NCBI RefSeq assembly: GCF_025024155.1
Contig: NW_026251709.1
Location: 620,001 to 684,000, forward strand
DNA length: 64,000 nucleotides
Direction: 5' to 3'
Source: Gamsiella multidivaricata
Lineage: Eukaryota > Mortierellomycota > Mortierellomycetes > Mortierellales > Mortierellaceae
A program made the translations under genes and the position numbers. Position 1 is the stretch's first letter; every line of letters starts with the position of its first letter. This document shows positions 16,293 through 27,704 of this stretch, one piece after another. Under the pieces are notes generated by a model. That model did no database searches, was not told the DNA's origin, and saw only the letters and a list, made by a program, of their open reading frames with translations.

Positions 16293-17213
16293 AAGGACAC
16301 GTCAACTTGCTTAATATTAGCACACACACTTCTCCTCCACGGTAGCCGGAATTAACATTGTGACGACCTCCTCTCAAAGATATACAAAAAGCATAGCTCT
16401 TGTTGATAGATCTTTTACTTCCCACCCCCTCGGGGGGGGAGGGTTAGAACGCGTGTTGATGGGTCGGAGATGAAATGGGTGTACTGGCAATATTGCTGCT
16501 GGACGCGCAAGAAATACCCCCCCCCCCCCCCTTTATTCATCTCGAACCCGTGACCTAGAATAAAAATAAAATAACACAGCAAAACACAGCGCGGAGTCAA
16601 AGATGCGTACAGCAGCACAGCTATTTTGTGAGAACTGACAGTGGCGCGTGCATAGTTCAGCAAAAGAGTTTGCTGTCTAGCCTAGAACTGAGAGAAACTA
16701 TGCTTGGCGCTGTAAAGCAGCCAGATTCGATGTTATAGTCTGCTTTGCGTGGAATTCTAGTAGACATTCCTGTGGTGTATTCACCATATGATTGTCTTGC
16801 TTATATAAAGTGCCTCATTTCTCTGAATCCGCCACCACTCGGCGCCGATTCTTTATGAAGAGCATTGTGCCTCTGGGACTACCTCCTATATTTCTAGCCT
16901 CCAATTATAGATGCATTTATAGCCATTCCCTAGTATATAAGGCACGATCTGCCACTATTAAACGGGCACCTCGTTTTTCACAGATCCATCGTTCTCACAT
17001 ACTCCGCAATCCCCATTTCAACTGACACAGTGGCAGCCTTATTCTAATTTATACCAACAGCGCTATAGATAAAGCCAGCTTAAATATTCTTTCTCCTGGG
17101 TGATAGAACGTATTCCTTCATTACACCCTTGGCTGCATTATCCCAGCTACATCAGCGCCCTTACGCTCCCAACCGCATCAGCGCCTCCAGAAGCGATTCA
17201 CTAATACGGAACC
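16293..17213. other. Intergenic region before the Rab-like gene
   Basis: AT-rich, with a C homopolymer at about 16517-16531 and a G run near 16431. I see no coding sequence. Confidence 0.4.
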
Positions 17214-17837
17214 ATGTTCTGCTCCAATGGGTTCGACTATATCATCTCGCTTATCGTCATCGGAGATTCGGGCATAGGCAAAAGCGCACTACTCAGGCAG
17301 TTTTCCCGAGGAGATTTCGAATACGATGTTAAGCCAACAGTTGGCACTGAGATGGATTTGCGTCCAGTTTCCGTCTTAGGAAAGAGTCTCTGTCTTCGAC
17401 TTACGGATACTGCTGGGCAAGAGAGATATAAGTCCATCACTCGACAATACTACAGAAACGCCGCCGGTATATTATTAATATATGATGTGACAGCACGACA
17501 GACATTCAACAACTTGCCTAGATGGCTCGAGGATATCAGACAATATGCTGGCGCCAACGTGTCAATCACGGTTGTCGGCAACAAGAAAGATTTGATCAAC
17601 CAAAGGGTGGTTTCGTACGCTGAGGGAGAAGCCTTTGCCAGGGAACACCACCTCCCTTTCGTTGAAACCTCGGCCAAAGATGCATACACCGTCGAAGATG
17701 CCTTTATGAACACCACTGTGGAAATCTGCAAGAAGATTGAGCTTGGCCTGCTCAGGAACAAATCACACGGAATCATGATCGGGGAGCCTGAGCTTCCTCC
17801 TCCACCTCCATATAGTTCTCAATCCTGTTGTTGGTAA
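17214..17837 (+). CDS. Rab2/Ypt4-like small GTPase with atypical tail
   Basis: Intronless 207-residue Rab-family GTPase. G-boxes are intact: GDSGIGKS (17-24), a Thr in switch I (KPTVGTEM), DTAGQE (Asp65), NKKD (Asn123) and ETSAK (151-155). Segments such as YYRNAAGILLIYDVT, TFNNLPRWLEDIRQYA and EGEAFAREHHLPF are closest to Rab2 among families I know, so a role in ER-Golgi or endosomal traffic is inferred. Switch I and the region after it (GTEMDLRPVSVLGKS) are divergent from Rab2's usual GVEFGAR, so this may be a specialised paralogue. The C-terminus ends PPPPPYSSQSCCW. The paired Cys could be geranylgeranylated, but the terminal Trp is unusual for Rab proteins. The start ATG lies a few residues before the beta-1 strand, as expected. 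Confidence 0.9.
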   Translation: MFCSNGFDYIISLIVIGDSGIGKSALLRQFSRGDFEYDVKPTVGTEMDLRPVSVLGKSLCLRLTDTAGQERYKSITRQYYRNAAGILLIYDVTARQTFNNLPRWLEDIRQYAGANVSITVVGNKKDLINQRVVSYAEGEAFAREHHLPFVETSAKDAYTVEDAFMNTTVEICKKIELGLLRNKSHGIMIGEPELPPPPPYSSQSCCW

Positions 17838-18246
17838 TACAATTCGCGGGACGTCTCTGTACCAAATGTCTTCAGCCAAACTGTCGCAGGTAGCATCCAC
17901 ATATAGAAACAAAAAGTAGTTTCAATAAAACAAGAGATCCGGGTACGTCTCATGACAATATGTGGAAGTCTTTGGTGATCAGCGCGTCATATTGTTTATA
18001 TAGAAATATGATAGCATAGCTACCATAGAGGAAGAAGGCGGACAACTAGACCAACTGACTTGTAGCGGCCAAGCGTTCATAGCGATGTTACTTTTTCCGA
18101 TCCTTCGATGTCGGCTCTTCCTACCATAGCTGAAGCAGAACTCGGTAAGCGGTGGAATAATTCATCAAGGAATTACGAGCATGTAAAACGTACCATAAAT
18201 AGGTACTGTGTAGTGTGCATGTACAAAGGCCGTAGAGAGGTCGCAT
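17838..18246. other. Convergent intergenic region
   Basis: 3' flank between the Rab-like gene and the small minus-strand gene. 'caataaaacaag' near 17922 is a candidate 3'-end signal. No gene seen. Confidence 0.4.
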
Positions 18247-18489
18247 CTAGAAAATGCTAGTGGCCGATCCTACATTAATGTCCTTATCCGGTGCACCCCA
18301 GACTTGTCCAACGAGAGACGAGAGTGCCTCCTGCTGGGTCATCTTGAGCGCTAGTTTGGGAGCTTTTTCTTGAGCCAGGTCTTGGGATGAGTATGGTGGG
18401 GGGGCAAGGTCGTCCTGGGCCAAGGTAGGGACAGGGGCAGGGAAAGGAACGGCGGCGGGCTGCTTCTTAGGGGACTTGAAGAGAGTCAT
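18247..18489 (-). CDS. Small proline-rich hypothetical protein with a PPPY motif
   Basis: 80-residue frame starting MTLFKSPKKQPAAV at 18489. The frame is open upstream to 18645, but the sequence there is UTR-like. It has a Pro/Ala-rich N-terminus, the motif APPPYSSQ (a PPxY-type WW-domain ligand), and a C-terminal part with a short predicted helix (LALKMTQQEALSSLVGQVW). I do not recognise the family. The PPPYSSQ string is shared with the C-terminal tail of the adjacent convergent Rab-like protein, with different codon choices. It may be a small adaptor or an effector-like protein, but this is speculative. The short length makes the call uncertain. Confidence 0.4.
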   Translation of the reverse strand: MTLFKSPKKQPAAVPFPAPVPTLAQDDLAPPPYSSQDLAQEKAPKLALKMTQQEALSSLVGQVWGAPDKDINVGSATSIF

Positions 18490-18770
18490 GGTTTGTTGTG
18501 GCTGCGGTTGCTTGATGGCTGTAAAGAGGGTGCTGAAGAGATAATGGGGAGGAAGGCCAAAAGGACGATCCCTTTTAAGCAGCCACGGGGAGCTGAACAC
18601 TGTGCTGAGGTGGGGGTAAAGGATATCAGGGAGACACTGTCGCACAAGCGACTTTCAAGTTTTCGACTTTCAAGTTTTCGACTTTGAAATCAATTGTCCA
18701 TGGACGGTGGGAAAAATGGCTTGGTCGTAGAGTTTTCACCAAGAAGTCCCAGGCCCAATGTAATTTCTCA

Positions 18771-19431
18771 GTAGCTCTTTCCTTTGCCCCCATTTTGCAC
18801 CCGCCTATGTCCTACCTTACACTCCTAGCCTATCCTCATTGTCATCCGCATCTCTGCAAAACAAAGCGTGTGCATTATCAAATTAGGGATAGAACTCGCA
18901 TCAATTCAATATATTGCGCCCGCGACTCTCTGGCGAGGGCTGACTTTTGGACGGACTCTACTGCTGTGCTGAAGGTTAGCCGGACCAATAGAGTTAGACA
19001 ACAATGAAGACTCGGACAATTGACGAGGCCCTAGCGGTCTCACGGCGGGGCGCGAGTCAATTGACTTCAGAGGAAAATTGGCATTATTTCTCACAGGTGG
19101 ACACATTTTTCTAAGGATTAATGACTTGGTGGAGTCCTCGCCTAAAAGTTGCAGTGAATTTTATTCCTATTTTATGAGGATGACGATGGGGATAGACTAG
19201 GAGTGTAAGGTAGGACATAGGTGCAGAATGGGGGCAAAGACGTCAAATCGAAAGAGCTATTGAAAAACAATATTGACCCTGGACCTTCAGGCGAGGATTC
19301 TACCAAGTCATTGATCCCTCGGAAAGTGCGTCCATCCGCAGGGCCTTTTTTTTTAAATGACAGTTTGCCTCTCGAGACGATTGGCTCTGTGAATCTATCG
19401 CGCTCATCCGCGAGACCGCCAGGGCCTCGTC
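18771..19431. repeat. Nested inverted-repeat element (MITE-like)
   Basis: Arm pair A is 18771-18847 against 19178-19258 in opposite orientation; both contain the core 'cctatgtcctaccttacactcctag'. Arm pair B is 19022-19142 against 19290-19431, sharing 'gacgaggccct.gcggtctc' at the outer end and 'aatgacttggt.ga.tcctcgcc' at the inner end. The right A arm lies in the loop of B, so the arms overlap in a complex palindrome. There is no coding capacity. The structure suggests non-autonomous DNA transposon material, possibly two insertions. Confidence 0.7.
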
Positions 19432-20539
19432 AGTAGAGTTCGAGCAATCAACTTTAGCCGCAGTCGCCATATCAGATTAGTCAGGCGCTTTGGTACCTCG
19501 TATATTCAACTGCAGGGATAAGTGGATAAGACAGACGTTCGAGTTTATTGCAGATAGCGTGGCAGTCGTTTTTCTTTTCTTTTTTTTTCTTGTTTTTTTT
19601 TTATTTGATGTATGTAGTGGTAAGGACAGGTACGCTGAAGGACTGACAAAGAAGTAGGGTTCATTGGCTGTGCCGTGAGCGGGCGGAAGACGCGTGTCGA
19701 AGGCGCATCCAGTCGAATTAACGGTTGTAGCTATATCCCTTGCCCTAAATTCAACACTTTTTTGTATTGGGATTGCAATTGTGTAAAATACTATTATGAT
19801 TGCCACCCCACCCCCCACCCCCCCTTTCTAAGCACATATTGACACCTGGCCCCCGGTGCACCTAGAAATATAACTTGGTTGGCATTTGCTTGGAGTTGGT
19901 ATTAAGGAATGAGCTGAAATGGGTACCATTGAACTCAAAACAATGCAGGCTTATATGAAGTGGACAAGAGAGCCATCAATCGTTACATGGAGATAGTGCA
20001 GGAAAAATTTCAACCCATATGTGGGATGAATTTTTTTTTCTCCCTTTTTGTAAAGGGCAAGGGATATATTAAAATAAAAATTCCTAGGGTATTCAAGGGG
20101 TCAATTGAAGCAAGCGCGACAAGCAACTAAAAAGCTTGTACAGACACACACCGAATATTCATTTCTGAAGGACTCGAAGGTGAAGGTGAGAAGGAGGTTG
20201 TGGGCCATGATGAGATCGAGGGTGCCGCGCTTTTTTTTCTTCTTTTTTTTTTTTTTGCTGCGTTGAGCGTTTGTTCCTAGTCAACCTTGTATAAATTAGA
20301 AATTGGAAACTTAATAATAATAATGATGACTGATCAAATTTTATATATCTAAAAAAGGGGGACTCAAAATCAGCCATATCAAAATACAGCGGTCGACGAA
20401 TATGATTATTAAATAGTTCTTTTGTATCGGTCGGTGTATTCAGCTCGTTCGCATTGACCACTGACTATGAATGTATATACAAAAAAAATCTGCCGCAGTG
20501 GATCATTTCCTGTGCTTGTGCGGTGCTTGAATGCACTCT
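19432..20539. other. Intergenic region without supported genes
   Basis: AT-rich, with T homopolymers (19568-19610, 20229-20256), a C-rich stretch near 19803-19826 and several ATG-poor open frames with no recognisable content. Confidence 0.4.
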
Positions 20540-21013
20540 TTAGCGAGGAGGCAATAATTCATCGAAATCGGGTTCGCCGCTACCCGGCAATCCCTGGCCT
20601 TGCACTCGTCCCTGTCCTTGTCCTTGCCCTGGGCCACGATGCGGTAATCCCTGCCTGACATCGTCCGGCATGATCGGATCGAATCTGGCTCCCTGGGGCA
20701 CTGCGTCTGGAGGAAGGTACGAATCCGCGTCCGGTCCTGCTCTGAACCGTCCCGTCGCGCTTGCTTGTCCGCTTGACAATCCAGAACTAGGATTGTTGGT
20801 TGAAGAGCCGCGCTGGGGATGCTCGTGTTGTTGCTGGTTAGCGAAGTCCTGACTGTGGTCTGCGTGCCAGGCTGGGTGGTCGGGCGTGAGGACCATGTCG
20901 GCGCTGCTGCGGGTAGTAGACGGGTTGGCTGCTTGGTGGAGCGGGTTTGAGGATTTTGAGGGCGTGGATCCCATCGAGGGGAGGCGGTCGTTGTTCCCGA
21001 GATTGAAGGACAT
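20540..21013 (-). CDS. PI31-C-domain-like protein (proteasome inhibitor PI31 family), short
   Basis: 157-residue frame starting MSFNLGNNDRLPSMG at 21013. The C-terminal half carries hallmarks of the PI31/PSMF1 proline-rich C-terminal domain: DADSYLPPDAVPQGARFDP followed by a Gly/Pro/Gln repeat and a terminal PDFDELLPP. In PI31 this region contacts the 20S proteasome. The usual N-terminal FP (Fbxo7/PI31) dimerisation domain is absent; the N-terminal 80 residues are Ser/Asn/Gln-rich. The protein could be a stand-alone PI31-C protein or lack an upstream exon. It is divergent from HBS1 with only 264 bp between start codons, implying a shared promoter. Confidence 0.65.
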   Translation of the reverse strand: MSFNLGNNDRLPSMGSTPSKSSNPLHQAANPSTTRSSADMVLTPDHPAWHADHSQDFANQQQHEHPQRGSSTNNPSSGLSSGQASATGRFRAGPDADSYLPPDAVPQGARFDPIMPDDVRQGLPHRGPGQGQGQGRVQGQGLPGSGEPDFDELLPPR

Positions 21014-21277
21014 GGTTTCTGTTGGCGATGAAGATGTAACAAGTGGTTGAAAAGTCAAGGATAGCTCGAACGCTTTGAGGGAGTAACAAGTCAAGTCGTA
21101 GAAGAACAAGGAAAATGTCTTGGCTGAGCTGATCGCGGACTGAGATCATAGACCCCGCTATGTACGTGGAAATTGAATACGTGAAAATGCGACCGCATAA
21201 AGTCTGTGTTGAATCTCCACTCCCATTCTCTCATTCACACTTCTTTTCTTTTTTACATTCATTCAACACAACGCATA
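21014..21277. promoter_or_regulatory. Compact bidirectional promoter, PI31-like gene and HBS1
   Basis: 264 bp separate the two divergent ATGs. The HBS1 side ends in a pyrimidine-rich leader (about 21214-21262). No canonical TATA box was identified. Confidence 0.5.
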
Positions 21278-22278
21278 ATGTCGCGGCATAGGAACGTACG
21301 CAACCTCGACCTGGATGGTAATTGAACAACACACATGTTCTTCATCAGGGACGGAACCGCTTTGCACCGTCTCCACGTTATTGACTGATCGCCCCCTTTG
21401 CCATACTTTCGCACCCCTTCTCCGATATATTTCACACGAATAGATGTCCTGGACGACGGATACGACGAAGAGGATTATATCGAGGAGCAGCCCATGACCG
21501 AAGAAGAGCAAGGTAGCGATACATCCTGTCAATCGGAGACTCGATTCCTGCTCTTATTGTTCCGTCCTGCACAATGGATACTGACTGGATGTCACATCTT
21601 TTTTTTTCTTTCAAATCTGGGTTTTCTTCGGTCTAAACCCATCTCAAATATGACATCAACTGCGGTCCTCTCTACCTTCGTCGTCGTCATCGAAAAAACG
21701 GGAATTATCTACGGAAACCCAACCAAACCCTTCTCGACCTTTCAATCGCATGCTCGGAATGACCTCTACGGCATTCATCCCGCCATATTGATTTCTATCG
21801 GAAACAATAAAAGCCCAAATGGCCGATGCGATAGAGAAAGTGAAGGCGATGCTTGGAGGTGCCAAGTTGTCGATCAAGGAAATCCAGGATGCATTGTGGT
21901 ATTACTATTTCGATGTCGACCAAGCGGCTGTTTATCTCATCGGTAAAGTACTCTTTTTATTCCTTTTTTTTTTTTTTTTTTTTTGCAATTGAACTACGCC
22001 TCCTTTATAAGACATATGCATGGCACCCTCTGTTTCTTATCTTAACATCCTAGTTGTTTTTCTGAAATAGATGAGCTGGCAAAGAAGCAGAAGGCGACCT
22101 CATCTGCCGCAGCAAAGAAGAACAACAACGCGGCAACTAAACCCGCGCAGCAACAGGGCAGCGCCGCAACACCTTCAGGAACAACTGGAAAGCCCCTCTC
22201 TTCTCCTTCGGCTCCAGCAAAAGGTATTGCAATATCAACCTGAGTCCTTCAGGATGGGGATGAAAACATTAGGATTGG

Positions 22279-22312
<34 letters not shown>

Positions 22313-24466
22313 ATGTTTCTAACCTGCTATATCCTCCATATGCATTTTTTTCTTTTCTTTTTCTTTTTCCTCCGCCCTAGTCAAGGAAACTCCTAAATCA
22401 GCAGCAACATCAACTCTTGCACATCAGGACGATAACGACGACATTGTCGAGTATTTAGATGATGATGAAGATGTCTCAGAAGGACAATTGCGTTTCGACC
22501 TCTCCGCCATGAACTTTGGACCACTTGCAAAATTCCCAATCAGCACTGGCACTCAGCCGTCCAAAAAGACCACGTCAGCGACACAAAAGGCCGCATCGGT
22601 ATCACTGACATCGCCGGATCAATCAGAGATGTCCTCGCCCACGGGATCGGCTCCACCATCGGGCGTGTCGACTCCGAACAAGGCATCGACGAAAGTGGGC
22701 AAGAGAATTGATGTGGCTTCGGAGTACCAGAAACGTGTGGCAGAAAAGGAGTCTCTGAACTTGGTCGTCATTGGTAAGGAACTGGACTTTAAAACAGCAG
22801 GAACACCTAAAAAAAAAAAAAAAAATTGCTAACGCCTCTTTTTTTTTTTTTTTTTCTTTTTTTTCAATCCTATGAAAATGATGTTCCTGGGAACATTAGG
22901 CCACGTGGATGCTGGCAAAAGTACATTGATGGGTCATTTGCTATATCTACAGGGCGAAGTTACGGAAAAGACGATCCGAAAGCATGAGCGAGAGGCCCAG
23001 AAGATCGGCAAGGCCTCGTTTGCGTTTGCGTGGGTGCTCGACGAGACCGGGGAGGAACGCGCGCGTGGAATCACCATGGACGTTGGTGTGACGAAATTCG
23101 AAACTGCAAACCGTCGGTTCACGCTCCTGGACGCTCCTGGACACCGGGATTTTATTCCGAACATGATCTCGGGCACTGCACAGGCAGATGTGGCGATCCT
23201 GGTGGTCGATGCGACGACGGGGGAATTCGAGGCCGGATTCGAGCAGAACGGACAGACGAAGGAACATGCGCTGCTGGCAAGGAGTTTGGGCGTCCAGCAG
23301 TTGGTCGTTGCCGTGAACAAGTTGGACGTGGTCGGGTGGTCGCAAGAGAGATTTGAGGAAATCAAGCAGAAATTGGAACAGTTTTTAGTCAGGGATGCAA
23401 GTTTCAGGAAGCAGAACTTGATCTTCGTGCCCTGCTCCGGGTTCACGGGCGAGAATCTGGTGAAGAGGTCGAAGGCGGGAGATGTGTGTAATGGGTCAGC
23501 GGTTAGCGGCACGCCTATGGGTGAGAATGTGAAGGATGTGGTCGAGAGCTTTGGTTGGTATAAAGGCCTGACGTTGATCGAAACGATTGATGGGTTGGAT
23601 GCGCCGACGAGGGCGGTCGAGAAGCCATTCAGGATGTCGGTCACGGATGTATTCAAGGGTACCGGAGGAGTTTCTGCGGCGGGACGGCTGGAAGCCGGAC
23701 ATATCCAGGTCGGAGAGGCGGTCATGGTCATGCCTGGGTCTGAGATGGCCGTTGTCAAATGTGAGTATCCCCGATCTGTGACGCATACATTTGTAGGATG
23801 TTCCACGACATTCAAGGTTATCTAATGATTATATTGTTATCTTTATTTTATTTTTCGTATTGTGCGATGGATATAGCGATGGAAGTGAACGACGAACCGA
23901 CGCGGTGGGCTGCTGCAGGCGACTCAGTGCTGTTGACGCTTTCGGGGATCGATATCTTACAAGTTAGTAATGGATCGGTGCTGTGCGCAAGGGACGCGCC
24001 TATCCCTGTCACGACACACTTTGCAGCCCAAATCGTGGTCTTTGATGTCAAGATCCCCATCACCGTTGGATTCCCTGTAAGTCCCTCTCCTTGACTTTGT
24101 CTTTGTTCTCTATTATTTGTACTCTCCTTTCTTGTTCCCGACATTGTGTTAATCAAACTATTATTGCTTTAAATTTGTTCCGCGGACTGGTAATAGATTA
24201 TTATGCACCACCAGAGCCATAACGAACCTGGCACGGTTTCGAAACTGGTTGCGACTATCGATAAGGGCACAGGCGAGATTGTGAAGAAGTCGCCCCGCCA
24301 TCTGGGCAAGAACACGACGGCCATGGTCGAAATTAAACTGAACGGACGGCCTATCCCGTTGGAGACGTTTAAGGATTCGAAGGAACTGGGAAGGGTTATG
24401 CTCCGAAAGGGCGGCGAGACCGTCGCGGCGGGTATTGTCACTAAAATCTTGAGCTTTGGGTCATAG
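21278..24466 (+). CDS. HBS1: HBS1 translational GTPase (ribosome rescue, no-go/non-stop decay)
   Basis: Eight exons inferred: 21278-21317, 21444-21512, 21814-21942, 22071-22223, 22381-22773, 22900-23760, 23877-24076 and 24197-24466, for 704 residues. All introns are GT-AG and phase-compatible. Hbs1 with Dom34/Pelota dissociates stalled ribosomes and is related to eRF3 and eEF1A. The N-terminus [14 protein letters not shown] matches the Hbs1 signature (human begins with a similar RHRNVR). A helical UBA-like segment ([20 protein letters not shown]) and a disordered Ala/Ser/Pro linker follow. The G domain begins GHVDAGKST at 262, with DAPGHRDF at 339 and NKLD at 401, and two beta-barrel domains come after. 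The split Gly262 codon at the exon 5/6 junction falls inside the P-loop motif. Exon 3 uses an acceptor without a clear pyrimidine tract. Candidate AATAAA signals at 24508 and 24535. Confidence 0.93.
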
Positions 24467-24636
24467 ACAGCACCACAAAGAGATGAAGGGAATGTATGCT
24501 AGGGAGAAATAAAGACATTTACACTTAAACATTATAATAAAGACACGGTCTTCTTATGTTGGGATATGAGGTTGTTTTCTTTATTTTATTTTTTTGATGG
24601 GAGACGTAAAGTACATGTACAGGGGTGGCTAGGGGA

Positions 24637-27600
24637 TTATGACTTGAAGGTGGGGGGCAAGGGCCAAGTGTTATCCTCTGCAGAACCGACACTTGCGCCA
24701 TCCTCCTCCTCCTCAAGCTCTTGCTTCTGAACCGGTGCGCCTCGACCTCTCAACGACTGCGGATGTGATTGCAAAGGCGTGGGTTCATCTTTTTGGCTCT
24801 GATATCCACCTCCGGGACCCCTGGATGCTGCCACGACAGCCGCGACACTGGGAGAAGGCGCTGTAAGTACCTCCCTCTCCCTGTTCTCTTTGCTCGCACC
24901 GTTGCTAGCACCACGTCGGACTCCATTTCCCATACGCGGAGATGCCTGTTGTTGCTGAGACTGTGTCTGCATCGATGGAGAGGTTTGTGCGTTCAAAGGG
25001 ACGGCCGTAATGATTGTGGGCGATGTTGGTGGAGAGACCATCGCGCCGCCGGTTCGGCGTACAGGACTCGTGGGGCTCGTGGGACTCTGAGGGGTCGAGC
25101 GTGGAGGAGGTGAGAGACCCTTGAACGCGACCTGGTGCAGCGGATGTTGTTGCTGGAGCTGCATGTCGGTGGGCAGGTCCGGTTGTTGATAGTGCTTTAC
25201 AGAGGAAGTGGGCGGGAAGGGCATGTTGCTCTCGTGGTAAATGTACTGGGCCTGGTGGCGTGGTGAGGAAGGAGTCGGGACCATGATCGGGGAGGGTTGG
25301 GTTCGTGAGGAGGACTTCATCCGAGCGTGCTTGGGGGACTGCGGTGGTGGAGACGATAATTCAAAAGAGGCTTGACGCATGCTGTCGCTGTACAGAAGGT
25401 CGCCGCCGTAGTCCTCGCCAGCTGTGGCAGTCGCAGTGCTCTCGGGGATGGTCTGGAAGGAGCCGCCCTTGACATGTATCCGCTGCAGAGAGACGCGAGG
25501 GTTGGATTGCGGAAGCTGCTGGAGTTGCTGTTGTGTTTGTTGTTGCAGCAGAGATGCAGGGTTCAGGGCTGGGCTAGTAGGCGGGAGAGGATACCCCAGG
25601 GAGCCGCTGGAGGAGGTGCCATGTTTGGAAGATCCGTGTGAGAGCCTTGAAGAGATGGTTGAGCTCGTGTGGGTCGCAGAGCTGGTAGAAGGCCTTGGTT
25701 GTTGCGGGATGCTGTTCTTAGAGTTCGATCGCATGGCTACAAGTGGGAATGACGGTAGTGAAAATCCACCCCCGCTAAGTGGTGGTGATCCTGGGGTGCC
25801 ATCCTCTCTAATTGTGCGTCCTCCAAAGACAGACTCGCGGATATTGCTGGGAGTTTTCGTCATTGCCTGGCCGTTGTTGATCTGGATCGTCAATGACCGT
25901 GTAGGCGACGTAGGGCTAACAGGTCTCCAAGAATCTCGGTTTTGTCCATTCATGGCAGCCTCCTGGTCCATGCTGTCTGACAGAGCCGCCATGGCAGCGA
26001 CTGATGCCGCAACCGTCGCTCGATGACGGTCACTTTCCTCCAGGTATACGATGTATCTCGGGTCATCATATCGTTCCAACGATCCCTTTTCCGAGTCCTG
26101 TGAATCCAGTTCATGCGAACTATCATGCGTCAACCCCGTCTCTGGGTCTGAGATATTAAACTGGTGTCCGGATTTCGAGGCTCTGTTTGCTGAACTCTTC
26201 TGTCCCCCCGAATGCGACAATGTCATCGTCGCCGTGGTCGTCGAGGGCTCATGCAGTCCACGTCTTCGACTCCTGACGGACTGTGCAGCGATCAAGGACA
26301 TCACCACAAAGAAAGCCAAGGCAATCGCGCAAGTCCAGAACACAGCCATCGTATGCGGCAATCGGTCATTCGGCATCTCCAAAATCCTATCTTTGAAAAG
26401 AACCCAAAGTATACAGAGCGTTCCTGCAAGGACCGTCACCGCGCATCCACCAAAGCCAGTGATCTGTAGCTGAATGAACAAGAACCGTGCTGGTGATCGC
26501 GATTTCAGATTTCCAATTCCAAAAGCCGCCCTCGGCGCCTTGAGTGCCGCCTCTGCGATAATGATATTGGCTCGCAGGATAAAGGTGTACTTTAGTCCAT
26601 AGTAAAAGAACATCAGGGCCATCGTGTACAAGATCAGGACCCAGTTCGAGTATTGCAGAAGCATGAGAACCCTCGAGGCATAGTAATGTCCGGAATCATG
26701 CAGCGCTCCCGAAGCGATTCCAAGACCTGCGCCAAAGATCGTTGGGTAGATGGCACCGATGGCGAGCATGGAGTTCTTCTGGACGGTTGTCGGGGTGAGT
26801 ACATGGATCGGGGGCAGGGGCTTGGTACCAAAGACAACTTCGGGATGATAGACTGCGAAGATACCCTCACGTGTTGTTACGGGCATGGCGTAGAGGAGTC
26901 CAACAAAGTATGATGAGAACGCAAACGCGACGAAAATCCTAGTTATATCAAACAAAATATTAAGAAATTAGCAAGCTGAAGGAAGAGCGGAGCAGTACAA
27001 CTGGCGTAAATGAAATGAGGTGTTGTTTACCAGTAGACCTGCTCAATGGCGACGCGTAGCCACATGGTATGCTGTAGAGCACCGGAGACTAGGATGAGAT
27101 TTGCAACAATCTTGACGAAGCAGGCGATGCTCGTAAAGAAGACGATGCAGTCCATCTGTTTGGAGAAAAAAAAAAAAAAAAAAAAAGCAGACAGACAGAT
27201 AGAGCACGTTAATCTTCTAAAACACGGCCTGCCACGCGTTCTTTCGTCTTCAGATCACAAAGTGTCTGGTTTTCCTGTGCTTACAGGTTTGGGCCGGATG
27301 CCGGTGCCGACTTTGACGAAGAGCTCTGTAAATATCTTGCTGTTGAACCCTCGGTTGCGATAGCTTAGCAACCAAATGCCAAACAAGGCAACGAGGAAGT
27401 GTGCGGCCGAGGAAGTGATGAGCATGTACTTTACGAAATCCGAGTCCTTACAGCCGGTGGCCGAGCGGGTCCAATCACAAAGCAGGCTCGGATCCAAGGA
27501 AGGGTCATCGTAGGTCTGCTGGGGTATCGTTGGGTCAGGGACCGTGGTTGTGGGGGTGGGCGATGAGAGGGATGTGGCTGTACTGGTTGCGGAGATGGTT

Positions 27601-27704
27601 TCGGATATGGTGGAGAGGATGGTGGATGTAACGGACGTTATGAAGGAGGTTGTCGTAGGGGAGGCGGTAGAAGAGGAGGACGAGGATGAACTTGACTCGC
27701 TCAT
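24637..27704 (-). CDS. Predicted seven-transmembrane receptor-like protein
   Basis: Three minus-strand exons: 27704-27285, 27155-27031 and 26938-24637, for 948 residues. Introns are 129 and 92 nt with GTAAGC...ACAG and GTAAAC...CTAG. The N-terminus (1-89) is Ser/Thr-rich with a short Cys-containing ectodomain (LLCDWTRSATGC). Seven hydrophobic segments follow at about 90-113, 141-167, 183-202, 238-261, 278-300, 338-363 and 377-401. The last 545 residues are a Ser/Pro/Gln-rich cytoplasmic tail with polyQ tracts. The topology resembles a fungal GPCR with an extracellular N-terminus and a long tail that could be phosphorylated. I recognise no specific GPCR class signature, so 'receptor-like' is an inference from topology. 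It is convergent with HBS1, only 170 bp between stop codons. Confidence 0.7.

Noticed and set aside
22934..23815. 293-codon antisense frame over the HBS1 G domain
   Set aside because: Shadow of a highly conserved sense exon.
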